This document shows, one piece after another, positions 54,906 to 64,000 of a stretch of DNA of 64,000 nt; the first letter of the stretch is position 1, and each line of letters begins with the position of its first letter. Source of the DNA: Dasypus novemcinctus (lineage: Eukaryota > Chordata > Mammalia > Cingulata > Dasypodidae); assembly GCF_030445035.2 (NCBI RefSeq), contig NC_080698.1:2177501-2241500 (forward strand), written 5' to 3'. Below the pieces are notes generated by a model. It did no database searches. It was not told where the DNA came from and worked only from the letters and a program-made list of their open reading frames with translations. Both the position numbers and the translations under genes were made by a program.

Positions 54906-55390
54906 TTAAGAAGACCCATGCCATTCTGACTTTTAAGCTCTAGAATTTTGTTTCTCTCTGGAAGATTTTAGGCTCTGGTGTACTTAGGAATTTCATGGTT
55001 TCATATGGAGGAAACGTTTTCACTCGTTGTACTGGGTCCCTACTGGGCCTTTCCATTGGAAGCCCTGTATCCTCAGTTTTGAGAAATGTCCTTGAAGTCC
55101 TTTGACAGTTGATTTTCAACCATTTTCTCTCTTTCTACAATTCTTATTTTGATGCTGATGTTTTGAGTTTATATGTTATCTCTTTTCTTATTTTTTTCCA
55201 TCTCTTTTCACAATGCCCTTATTTTATTTCACCTCTTCTCTCCAGCCTTTGTAATAGTCTTAATAGGTGCTCTGTGAATGGTGGTTGAGTGGATGGACCT
55301 CTCTGAGGATAATATAATCATTTTGGAGTTTTCTTTTGCTCCTGGAATTATCTTTGATCTCCACACTCTTTTTTATTTGTTGGTTTTGTT
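54906..55390 (-). mobile_element. L1M/HAL1-like remnant (antisense, continued)
   Basis: GACTTTTAAGCTCTAGAATT, then TTTCTCTCTGGAAGATTTTA near 54951 and GGAATTTCATGG near 54986, continue the antisense L1M text left of the insertion. The T-rich part to 55390 fits the 5' region of such elements. Confidence 0.5.
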
Positions 55391-55419
55391 CGGCATCTTT
55401 CTTCATGTGTGAAGATGAG

Positions 55420-55750
55420 TCAGTGAGAATTGGGTTTGACTGAAAGCAACACAAAGCCACCAACGGGATTTTAATCAAATAGGCTTTGTTTTCATCACAC
55501 AAGACAATTTGACGTCTAGCACCTTCTCAAGGAAATCAACAATCACCCACACTCCTTTTAATTTCCTGCTCGACCAGCCTAGGCGTGTGTGCTGGGACTG
55601 TAAGATGGCTGCTTCAACCCCAGGCATCACATCCACATCCCAGGGAGAAAGAGGTAGAAAAGGAGGAAAGATTAGCAGGCAAAATGTAGTTGGCCATTTC
55701 GTGTGCACTTCTTAAGAAGAGTTTTCCTGAAAGTCCTGCCGTGCAAAATG
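55420..55750 (-). mobile_element. Ancient interspersed repeat (antisense)
   Basis: GAATTGGGTTTGACTGAAAG near 55427, then an AAGATGGCTGCTTCAACCCC block near 55601 and CATCACATCCACATCCC, parallel the reverse of the repeat at 29640-29920. Diverged; family uncertain. Confidence 0.45.
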
Positions 55751-56089
55751 TACTTTCATCTCACACACTGGGAGAAACTCACCCACCCAGCCTGAGCAGC
55801 AAGCCCCCCCGTGGAGGTGGGCCCTGCACCTGCTGCCCAAACAGAGCGCAGGCTCCCGGGTGTGAAAGGGGGACGTGGGAATCAGCAACCTGCAGGGCAC
55901 AGCGATCCTTGGCTGCCATCTATTTGAAAGTGAGAAGCCGAGGTCTGACCGTCCAGGGCTGGAGCTGCCGGCCTGAGCACTTCCTGCAGGACCCTCAGGT
56001 GGCCATCGGACCATTTCGACCGAGTCTGCAAAATCTCAGCGAGTGGGTGTCAGCTGTTGGTGTCCTCGTCGACAGTTTTTGTGCTCAGA
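55751..56089. other. Unique DNA with no gene recognised
   Basis: GC-moderate; nothing identified. Confidence 0.35.
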
Positions 56090-56640
56090 AGATGCCATTC
56101 AGACGTTTGTTTTTAATTAATATTCAATTTATTAAAGTGACAATTTTAAACCCTTGTTCTTAAACTTTTAGATCACACTTATAAACCTTCTCATTCTGTT
56201 TTCTAAATCTTACAGGGTTAGTAATAACCTTGAAGGGGTCTTTGAATGATGTTTGGTACCATTTACAGAAATAAATACCTTCAAATATTTTAATGTATAT
56301 TCAAACAATACATTCCATTGTCTCTTTAAATCCTTTTTTTCTTTCTGAATTAACAAATAAAACTCCCTTGAGGAAGTAAATCATTCTTACATGTTTAAAA
56401 TATAAAATGCATAAATATGCTGAATCTAAAGATATCTTAAATGTTCCAAGTCAATCTAAAACCACAAATCTAAAACAATTATTCAAGACATGTTTTAAGT
56501 TTGAGTTCATGCCTTTAATTTATAAAAAGTCAAATTCCAGCATTACAAATTCCAAATAGGAAAAGACTCCCTCTTAACCAAAAATACCAATACTGTGGTT
56601 TAGATTCTCTCGTGCCTTTCTGTCCTTAATTCCAAATCTT
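56090..56640. other. AT-rich, CpG-poor, repeat-poor island
   Basis: About 550 bp of AT-rich DNA with abrupt GC-rich flanks, no named repeat and no frame. It contains TTAATTAAT-like, ATTTAAT and ATGCATAAATATG cores. Similar in character to 43986-44640. Possible conserved non-coding element; unproven. Confidence 0.3.
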
Positions 56641-56893
56641 CTTGCGGCTTATGGGGGCCGACCAGCCAGAAGGCTGAAGCTGCGAGGCAGCCAAGGTCGT
56701 CTCCTCCTGGAGACGTTCCTGGCCTGGACTTGGAGCCACAGAAACCTGGGACAGCGCTCTGCCAGCCCCACTGTCACCTCGACCTGAGGCGGAGCCACAG
56801 GGCTTCGGCGATTTACAGGGTCGAAGATGTGAGGATACTGGTTCCCCCTAATGAAGACATAGTATGGGCTTCTAAACGCAAAGAGGCAGTACT
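56641..56893. other. Unique GC-rich interval
   Basis: Lies between the AT-rich island and a DAS-SINE. No gene or repeat recognised. Confidence 0.35.
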
Positions 56894-56905
56894 CCCATAC
56901 CTCTT

Positions 56906-57304
56906 TTTTTAAAAGATCTATTTATTTATTTATACCTGCCCCCCAGTTGTCTGCCCTCTGTGTCCATTCACTGTGTGTTCTTCTGTGTCCACTTGCATTC
57001 TGTCAGAGGCACCAGGAATCTGTCTCGTTTTGTTGCGTCATCTTGCTGTGTCAGCTCTCCGTGTGTGTGGCGCCACTCCTGGGCAGGCTGCGCTTTTTTT
57101 GCATGGGGCAGCTCTCCTGGCAGGGTGCTCCCTGCACGGGGGCTCCCCTATGTGGGGGACATCCCTGCGTGGCAGGGTACTCCTTGCACGCATCAGCACT
57201 GCATGTGGGCCAGCTCCACACAGGTCAAGGAGGCCCTGGGTTTGAACCCTGGACCTGCTATATGGTAGGTGAAAGCTCTATCAGTTGAGCCAAATCTGCT
57301 TGCC
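56906..57304 (-). mobile_element. Older DAS-SINE
   Basis: Reverse orientation. Same architecture as the copies at 20.9, 47.1 and 49.1 kb but with more substitutions (many CG to TG/CA changes), so it is likely an older insertion or subfamily. Target duplication CCCATACCTCTT at 56894-56905 and 57305-57316. The head reads GTTGAGCCAAATCTGCTTG on the + strand. Confidence 0.88.
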
Positions 57305-57316
57305 CCCATACCTCTT

Positions 57317-58229
57317 CTTACCTAATTCTCCAGGCTATGCAGTTCTTACATACATCTAACATGACATCGAGTGAACTTGAGCTCTCCTCACCAAGTCACT
57401 TTCAGAGATCAGCCTGCTTATCTCATCTTGACTTAGGATCAGACGATACCTTTCAACTTGGACGTGTGCTCATTTCTGTAATCTTTATTGGTCCAATGAA
57501 TTAGTCAAAGAGACCAACCCAGTAGCGGGTGAGTAATGGGATCTGGCAGGAGTGCACTCTACCTCACGTCTTCACAGTAACTTTTCAGTCTGGGGTTATT
57601 TCTTCTCTCCAGAGGTTATTGCTTTGGTGTCCTGCCTGGGGACTGCATGCCTGACCCCAGCCTTCTGTGAGGGTTGGGGCGGGGCGTGAGAGCAGGTCCC
57701 TCTGTTTGAGATGCAAACGTTCACCTCCCACAGTCCCTTCTTCCCACCTCACTCTGCCTGGTGCCCTCTGCATGCTAAGTCTTTCCACGTCAATCTAGCA
57801 GGCCTCTTCCCGGCAGTGTGGGATGGAGCGGGAGACGGAGGTGGGTGCGGCTGAGGTGCAGACCTCGTTACTCAGCCCCTCGGGGCCACGCCCAGGGTGC
57901 TCGCCCACTGCTGTCCTGAGCCCCTAAGGTCCTGCAGCAGTCATCGCCCTATTATCTTCCTCCCACACTTTGTTTCCAAACACCTAACTCTCTCACGCTG
58001 CTACTCTTTCCTCTCCTTTTTGTCCTTGTGGGGTTTTGTTTGTTTTTTCCTTTTAAAATTATTTCACAATCATTACATTGGGTCACAGGAGAGATACAGA
58101 GTAAACATGTAACCACTTTGGCTGGAAGTCCATCCATGTAGATTTGACTGTATGAATTAGAAGAATCTGCTTAATCGTCCCCTACACTTTGACTTCCGCT
58201 TGGTTTGGGTTCTTCTGTTACAATTTCTC
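57317..58229. other. Unique DNA with no gene recognised
   Basis: Mixed composition, no exon or repeat identified. The right end (58010-58230) is T-rich and may begin the L1 remnant. Confidence 0.35.
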
Positions 58230-58900
58230 CTTAGAGAGGAGGACTGGCTAGGATACTTTTGAGCCCTTGTGTGTCCCAAAATGCCCTTCTTCTGCCCTGA
58301 CATAGGAACGCAGTCTTGGATATGTGTCCAGCGTTTATATTACAATCTTTTTCTCTCAGTCTGATTCTTTGGGGGGATAGAAAATTCGTTTTGGCTCCCA
58401 GCACTACAAGTGAAAAGTCTGGTCCTGCTCAAATGATCTTTCCTCTATAAGGGAGCTCGTAAGAGTCTCTTTTTGTCCTTAAATGGATAAACTTGTGTAG
58501 CCAAGATTGTTTTTTGTTTATATTGCTTTTGGTTTTAATTTTTAAAAATTCCTCCCCTTAGTCAGTAAATCCTTAAAACCTGAAGATTGGCATCTGTCTT
58601 CAGCTCAGAGAAGTTTTCTTCTATTATTTCCCTAACTTTTACCTTTCCTCTGTACCTGTCACTTCTCCTACCATTTGCATGTTGGATTTCCTGTGTGTGC
58701 CTCTAGGTGTCTGGTTTTCATCTGTCGCTTCGTTTTCTCTGTACTATACTCAGCGTGGTAAGCTATGTCTTCCTTTTGATCTTCCAAGCCAGCTAGTTAT
58801 CAGGAATGATTGCTATAATTTAGTTTCTTTAGTAAAGCTTTGAATTCCGAAATCCCATCTTCTGGTTCCAGGTCTCGGCATTCTATACTTTCATCTCTTC
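58230..58900 (-). mobile_element. L1M/HAL1-like fragment (antisense)
   Basis: T-rich text with AGAAGTTTTCTTCTATTATT near 58610, the CCTACCATTTGCATGTTGGA block near 58667 and the TCATCTGTCGCTTCGTTTTC block near 58719, matching the antisense 5' part of old L1M elements. No frame survives. Confidence 0.55.
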
Positions 58901-58959
58901 GGGAGTGCCCACTACTCTCCAGAAAGTTAAGTTTTCTTCTGACTCTTTAAGTTTGTCTC

Positions 58960-59540
58960 CACAGGAAGTGCCGGTGGCGATGGTTCCGTGTGCGCGTCCT
59001 TCCCGCTCGAGAGCCCGCCACGGCTGAGCGTTGCTGATCTGCCCGCCCTTCCAGACGAGGCTCTCAGCAGGCCGCTGCGGCGAGGCGCAGCACTGGCGGG
59101 AAGTGAGCTGCCTGCCACGCGGAGGGGAAACGCCCCTCTGTTCCCAGATTTCCGCTGGTACCAGCAGGTGGACAGAAGTGGCCTCCACCTCCCATCCTGA
59201 GAACAAGCCACCCCGTCGGCCTGCCCCGTCCGGGTGTCGAGCTGACGGGGTTCAGGGGCAGAGGCTCTGGGTGGCGGTGGCCGTCCTGGTGAAGACGAAC
59301 GGCCCGCTGCCCGTCTCCTGCCTCTAGCCTGGCCTCGCCATGTCCCCCGAACGGCGCTGTGACCACGGCCGTGGCCCCGAGCACTGGCCACACAGCTGCC
59401 AAGGCTCCTCTACCCGGGCAGCCCAAGCCTCCCAGGCGCGAACCGGCACCGGCAGGGCCGGCACCCCCGAGGCACGAGGCAGGCACGCTGCTGTGCGTGC
59501 AAGCGTGGGCGCTTCTCCTGGGGACGCCTGGGAGCCCTTT
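58960..59540. other. CpG-rich block
   Basis: GC- and CpG-rich with overlapping chance frames (176 codons minus, 154 codons minus). No domain. Possibly a small CpG island. Confidence 0.4.
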
Positions 59541-59559
59541 GAACGCAGACACTGCGCCT

Positions 59560-59640
59560 GTACTGTTAGAAATCCCCTTCGGTGCTTTGCACAATTTAGA
59601 GCCTGGTAAATGTTTGCAGAAAAGAGTGAACGAATGACAG
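59560..59640 (+). mobile_element. L2 3' end fragment
   Basis: GGTGCTTTGCACAATTTAGA, GCCTGGTAAATGTTTGCAGA and AGAGTGAACGAATGAC follow the L2 terminal text. Short and diverged. Confidence 0.5.
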
Positions 59641-60194
59641 TAGAAAGGAAGGGAAAATATTACATGGTGAATGAGGTTTCACATTTTTGGAAATGAGGTA
59701 CAGTTATTTTTGGTAGAATCATCATCTTTCTAAACCAAATCTTTTTGCTGCATCATTCTACAAGGAGTGATGGTCGATGTTGAGTAAAAATTTAATGACC
59801 TTCTCCAAACTGCTCCTAGATATTGGCCTGAATTGAAATCTTTGACACAGGCAGAATTGTTCAAGTGTGTTCAAATAAATCAGCAGGAAAAGAGAAGCAT
59901 ATTCGGAGAGCTATGTAAAGAACCGCCATAAATGCATCTGACAAAAATGTTTGTGTTTCTCAGATTATGTGATTCTGATAAAACATCCATGCTGAAGCGA
60001 CTTGGATGCTCTCCCCATTCCCCACACCACGCAGCTGCTGAAGCCGTGCTATGGTCCCCTTCTGCTTGGAGGTGGAGACTGAGAACAGCTGGGCAGAAGG
60101 TTGGAGACAACGGACAGTAGTGCTACTTGGGACGCGCGTTTCACACGTAGAATGCTGTGGCCGGGAGACAAGAAGTAGTCATGTTTCACGGACG
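59641..60194. other. AT-rich unique DNA with no gene recognised
   Basis: AT-rich up to about 59980, then mixed. No exon or repeat recognised. Confidence 0.35.
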
Positions 60195-60300
60195 CTTTTA
60201 ATTCTTAGTCTGAACAACACGTCAGGATCACCTGGGAGCTTTGAAATGTACCGATGCCTGGGTCCCACCCCAAAAATGTCCGGGCTAGAGACCAGGCACC
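60195..60300 (+). mobile_element. MER5-like DNA transposon fragment
   Basis: GTCAGGATCACCTGGGAGCT near 60221, GATGCCTGGGTCCCACCCCA near 60253 and the following GGGCTAGAGACC position follow the MER5A-type consensus. Complementary in orientation to the copy at 25235-25400. Confidence 0.6.
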
Positions 60301-61116
60301 AGTAGGTTTGAATCTCCCCCAGAAAATGTAACGTGCAGTCAGGGCTGACGACCGCCAGCTTACGGCTGTTAACCCACGGCCAGCTCCAGCTCCGAGAAGG
60401 GGGGTCTAGTAGCCCCAAGGGGTGAGAATGGGCTGGCGGGGCGAGAGCAAGGCGACGGAGTACAGGGTCAGCCACGTGGAAGGGAAACTCGAGGACGGTG
60501 TGGTCCAGAAACGCTCTGCAAGTGGGGTGAGCGTGAACTCCGAGCATGCCTTCCATCAGAAGAGACAACGTCCCGGGGCTCGCGCTGAGCCGGCCGTCCT
60601 AAGTCGCCTTCCCGTGCCCAGCCCGCTGCACGTGCCAACAGCACAAAGCGTATCGACGATGAGGAGGGCCAGGCAGGGAAGTTTGAGAGCAGAGTTAGAA
60701 GAAGAGATGAGCAAGCGGTAGATAGAGGATAAATATACAAGACAGGACACTGGTATTGCTCTCCAGGGCAAACAACAACAACAGCAACAACAAACACGCA
60801 GAGACAGGATGCAAACTTAAAACTGCAGACGGTTCTTCTGACCTTTCATGGAGCTGAGTGCAGAGACTGAACGCGTTTAGCATGTCCCACAATAAAAAAA
60901 TGAAAATAGACGCGAAGAGCCCACAGCGGCAGGCATCCCGTGGCGCCCGTGCAGGAGACACGGGCCCACCGAGCCCCTCCCCGCGCCAGGCCCCACTGCC
61001 CGCGCGTCCCCGCTGAGCCCGCTGCCCGCAGCGCGGCGCCTGCTTTCACACCTCTGCGCAGCGAAGGCCCGGGGCTCCCGCTGAAGACTTCCCCCTTTTC
61101 TCCTCTTTAAGCGCTC
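60301..61116. other. Unique DNA, CpG-rich at 60920-61080
   Basis: No gene recognised. A CAA/CAG-rich microsatellite lies at 60769-60796. A short CpG-rich patch directly precedes the MLT1 element. Confidence 0.4.
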
Positions 61117-61596
61117 TCGGTCTTAATTTCCTCGGGCTGCTGTCACCAGGCACCATAAGCTGGGGTTTCAAGCAACACACACGATTGTCTGGCAGTCCCG
61201 GGGGCTGGAAGTCCAAACTCGAGGTGCCAGCGGGGCCCGCGCCCTCGAAGCCCGACCCCCGGCCTCTCCCGGCGGCCTCTCCCGGCGGCCTCTCCCTCTC
61301 CCGGCGGCCTCTCCCGGCGGCCTCTCCCGGCGGCCTTGGCGCGCCTCGGCCTGCGGCAGCCCTGTCGGTGTCCGCCTCCCGCGGCGTCTTTCCTCTGGTC
61401 GTCCGGCCTCTTCTCTTCTGAGAACACCTGCGGACCAGGGCCCGCCCGGCCACCAGGACCACGTCTTTAGCTGACTCAGCCCATTGGCCACGGCCCCATT
61501 TCCACGTGGTATCACGCTCTGCGGTTCTGGGGGGCGGTTAGCACGTCAACGAATCTTTTTGGAGGGGGCACAATTGACCCCATCGAACCCAGGGAC
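61117..61596 (-). mobile_element. MLT1-type MaLR LTR with internal expansion
   Basis: In reverse orientation: CTTAATTTCCTCGGGCTGCT near 61122 (LTR 3' end), GCAGTCCCGGGGGCTGGAAG near 61192, ACCAGGGCCCGCCCGGCCAC near 61434, and at the right GGTTAGCACGTCAACGAATC, then TTTTGGAGGGGGCACAATTG (LTR 5' end). The order is that of MLT1. A 13-bp GC repeat has grown inside. No retroviral genes. Confidence 0.75.
61256..61340 (+). repeat. 13-bp tandem repeat inside the MLT1 LTR
   Basis: GGCCTCTCCCGGC repeats about six times, broken once by an extra CTCTCC. CpG-rich. Pro/Arg/Gly-rich frames (up to 138 codons) across it are artefacts. Confidence 0.9.
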
Positions 61597-61999
61597 CCCT
61601 TCTTGTCCCCCTCACTGGAGGGAGCCTGGTCCTCGCTCCTCACCCACGCCCCTGGGGGAGCTGCTCTCGGCCTCGGCTTGGCTGCGATCTCTTGACCACT
61701 GCTCTCCTGCTTCCCGCAGCTCACACAGCCCTGCTGCCTCGCGGGGGGCTGCTACCTCAAAATCCTGCAGGCTGCAGATGAGGCCACGGCCTGCTTCTCC
61801 AGAGAGTCAGGGACGCGCCATCGAGTGTCGTGAACCGCTTGCCTGGGCCTGGAGGAGAGGCCGCCCGCCGGGCGGGGATGCCAGCCCTCGCAGAGCGGGT
61901 CACCGTGAGTCCCCAGGTCTGAGCCCGCAGGCTTGGAGGGCCTGGCGACCTCAGACCCCTCTCCTGTGTCTGTAAAAGCCAAAATCCTGAGAAATGCGA
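61597..61999. other. Unique GC-rich DNA with no gene recognised
   Basis: A 163-codon frame at 61484-61975 starts inside the MLT1 relic and has no domain. Nothing else recognised. Confidence 0.35.
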
Positions 62000-62260
62000 T
62001 TGCTGGAATTACATAGCAGAAAGAGAAGGACCAAGCAAAGCTTTGATTAATAATGAGCTAAGGATAATCAATTCCAAAGAATTATATAAACCCCTCTGTC
62101 GCCCTAGGCCTCTCCCAGGAATATTACAATTAATCTTCACAAAGTGTTAAAAAAAAAAAAACCTCTTGTCTGGTCCAGGAGAAATTCCCTGTGTAAAGTT
62201 CTTTTCTAATGCTGTGAGGATATTTTCTATAAAACTACCACAATTATTTGTCTCTGGGAG
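62000..62260. promoter_or_regulatory. Candidate regulatory element with clustered AT motifs
   Basis: TTTGATTAATAATGAGCTAA near 62041 (homeodomain/HNF1-like), AGGATAATCAATTCC near 62060 (OTX-like GGATAATC), AATTATATAAACC (TATA-like ATATAAA) near 62079 and ATTACAATTAATC near 62123, within 100 bp of non-repetitive DNA. Regulatory role is inference from motif density. Confidence 0.3.
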
Positions 62261-62319
62261 GGACATTCTTATAAGAAATCTGTGGCTTCTGGTGGCTTTG
62301 GCTTTGCCTGACTCTCACC

Positions 62320-62490
62320 CTCATGATTTAGATCCCACAACCAACCGCTGAGACTGATATCACCATTCCCACTTTACAAAGGAGGACACTAGACTGCGAG
62401 AGATCAGGTGCCCTGTCCAGGGTCACAGGGTCCCTCAGTGAGAGCATCAAGATGCACCCAGAGCCTGGGCTCCACTTCCCGGACTGTCTA
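62320..62490 (-). mobile_element. MIR fragment (antisense)
   Basis: CCATTCCCACTTTACAAAGG near 62364, then GGACACTAGACTGCGAGAGA, GTGCCCTGTCCAGGGTCACA near 62408 and the CCAGAGCCTGGGCTCCACTT end near 62458 follow the reverse of MIR. Confidence 0.72.
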
Positions 62491-63189
62491 CCACCCAGGC
62501 CGCCTGTGAGAAGGGCGGCAGGAGAAGGAGGGGAAGGCCAGGGGCTCCAGCTCTGCCCCTTCCTGCACTCCTGCACGTCCAGTCCCCGTTCCCCAGGCCC
62601 ACGGAGCACCCGCCGTGCGTCTTGGGCGCTCCACCACCTCATCAGTTTCCTGTGCGTAGAAGGTTGGATTCGAGGCGCTACTGACCGGCCTGCTCAAGGA
62701 CAGTTAAAGCCCCGGCCTTCGGTGCGACATGGCCCTGGGGAACTTGTTTCAAGTCCTACCTTCAGAGATTAGAATCTTCTAACCTGAAATTTAGCTTTTG
62801 ACCTCCAGCAAGGAGAGTAAATAAGCAAACCCAGACAACACAAGGATCCCGCGAAGTCACAAAAGCCCAGTCTAGCATTTTAGCAATTAAGTGTACTTGT
62901 CCATAAAGCACTTAAAAATCCATTTAGACTGTCCAAGTTGGTTCAAGCTCTTTAATCTTGGATAAAGTAAACAAGACTGTTTTTAAGTTTTTTTTTTCTA
63001 TTTTAAAACAAGGATATTGGGAGAGAGAATACAAAGCAGTCAAGACCAGAGCCTTGAACCCCAGCAATGCGTGACAGCCTCACAAGCTGGTCAGCCCTGC
63101 TGGGGATATTTTAAGTCTGCCAATGCCAGCTCACTCTTTCTTAGATTGAAAACAATACATCTCCTTGAAGTACGCTTTTCCTTTTCATT
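62491..63189. other. Unique DNA with no gene recognised
   Basis: GC-rich left third, AT-rich right two thirds (62800-63010, with a T run near 62987). No exon or repeat recognised. Confidence 0.35.
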
Positions 63190-63300
63190 CGTGGCTTGAA
63201 AATTCCTTAAGGGCAAGACCCAACCATTGTTTTACACCCTATGATGTGTAGTCATTCCACTGGGGGTCTCAGCAAATGCTTGTTAACAGACTGACCGTTG
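63190..63300 (+). mobile_element. L2 3' end fragment
   Basis: CCTTAAGGGCAAGACCCAAC near 63206, TCAGCAAATGCTTGTTAACA near 63269. L2 terminal order, diverged. Confidence 0.5.
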
Positions 63301-63439
63301 GAGAGAGCAGTATGTGCCCGCCAAATGGTGACCAAATCCCACCACAGCCCATAGCCCACAGGCTCCCCACTCGCCCCCAAACCTGCCCGTTCTGATGATG
63401 AAAAGCTCCTAGCCCGTTCCTGAGCCCGTGCTCGGCACA
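63301..63439. other. Unassigned DNA between two L2 pieces
   Basis: No gene or named repeat recognised. Confidence 0.3.
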
Positions 63440-63725
63440 CACCGGGACCCCTACCTGGAACACACTTCTGCCCTTCTGTCCCCTCCCCACCTCTCTCAGC
63501 TGCAGGGACACCGCAGAGGAGCTTCTCCTGACCTCCTGGGCACCTGCCTGGTTCATCTCTAGAAGGCGTTGACGACGACGTGTTTCTACATGTTTGTATG
63601 TTTAATGTCTGTTTGCTCCACCAAATTCTGGGAAGGCAGGGATAACAAGTGCCTTGTTTAGCTCTGTATCCCCAAGGCCTAGTACAAGCCCTGCCCAGAG
63701 GGGGTCCTGAGTAGCTGGATAACTT
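63440..63725 (+). mobile_element. L2 3' region
   Basis: GAGCTTCTCCTGACCTCCTG near 63519, AAATTCTGGGAAGGCAGGGA near 63624, TAGCTCTGTATCCCCAAGGC near 63660 and CTAGTACAAGCCCTGCCCAG, then the TCCTGAGTAGC position. Full L2 order in sense. Confidence 0.75.
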
Positions 63726-64000
63726 AGAGACCAGAGAACCAGAATAAACAAACCTCAAATTATCCTCCCTTTCAGTTGAAGGTCTTAAAGTAAAATGTGC
63801 ACTTTAACCAACCGATTACAAACCCAAGACACAAACTCCAAGTTTGGTGGGTGTGACTCCAATGTGCGGCTTTCAGGGGCCAAAGGAGAAAGCCGTGGGG
63901 CTCTCGCCTGACCAAGGGGCACCTACCAGAACCTTTCCGGCACTAGGAGAGGAGCTGTGGCTCTGTCTCCATGTGGGGAAGCTTTCAGTTCTTGTACAAC
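63726..64000. other. Unique DNA with no gene recognised
   Basis: No exon, repeat or regulatory feature recognised up to the window edge. Confidence 0.35.

Noticed and set aside
1..64000. Telomeric repeat arrays
   Set aside because: I looked for TTAGGG/CCCTAA runs and saw none, so a subtelomeric position is only inferred from composition.

Overview
This is a mammalian nuclear DNA window with no protein-coding gene that I can support. The interspersed repeats place it in the armadillo lineage (Xenarthra, Cingulata; most likely Dasypus or a close relative). Four insertions at 20.9, 28.5, 47.1 and 49.1 kb, plus a more diverged one at 56.9 kb, have a tRNA-like head, a roughly 300-base GC-rich body and an A/T-rich tail. 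They match my recollection of the long armadillo DAS-SINE, and most sit between clear target-site duplications. Two shorter dimeric tRNA-derived SINEs lie at 6.0 and 38.2 kb. Older repeats shared by all placental mammals (L1, L2, MIR, MER5-like, MLT1) fill much of the rest. Family names come from sequence memory; no database search was run.

Layout: 0-3.6 kb is antisense L1 debris, disrupted by a solo MaLR-like LTR. 4.8-5.8 kb is a CpG-rich block followed by an AT-rich segment that looks like a candidate regulatory element. 6-12 kb is GC-rich and holds a GA-rich tract and an array of about 38 copies of a 23-bp minisatellite. 12-20.4 kb carries LINE 3' ends, a CpG-rich block and a second solo LTR. 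20-31 kb is mostly unique sequence with SINE, L2 and MER-type insertions. 31.6-33 kb is CpG-rich. 33-43 kb has L2 and MIR fragments and a C-rich minisatellite. 44 kb is an AT-rich repeat-poor island. 45-47.5 kb holds LINE 3' ends. 48-50.7 kb is CpG-rich. 51-55.4 kb is a composite of old L1 with a G-rich minisatellite and nested LINE insertions. 56-64 kb mixes AT-rich unique DNA, a DAS-SINE, L1, an MLT1 LTR with an internal 13-bp repeat, MIR and L2.

All long open frames that I examined fall in tandem repeats, GC-rich DNA or L1 remnants and are not credible genes. The window reads as intergenic or deep-intronic DNA in a GC-rich region dense in minisatellites, a combination often found near chromosome ends; that last point is inference. 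I found no undescribed genetic system. The points worth following are the minisatellites, the nested insertions with readable target-site duplications, several AT-rich candidate conserved elements, one exon-like segment, and a pair of overlapping, mutually exclusive hairpins.
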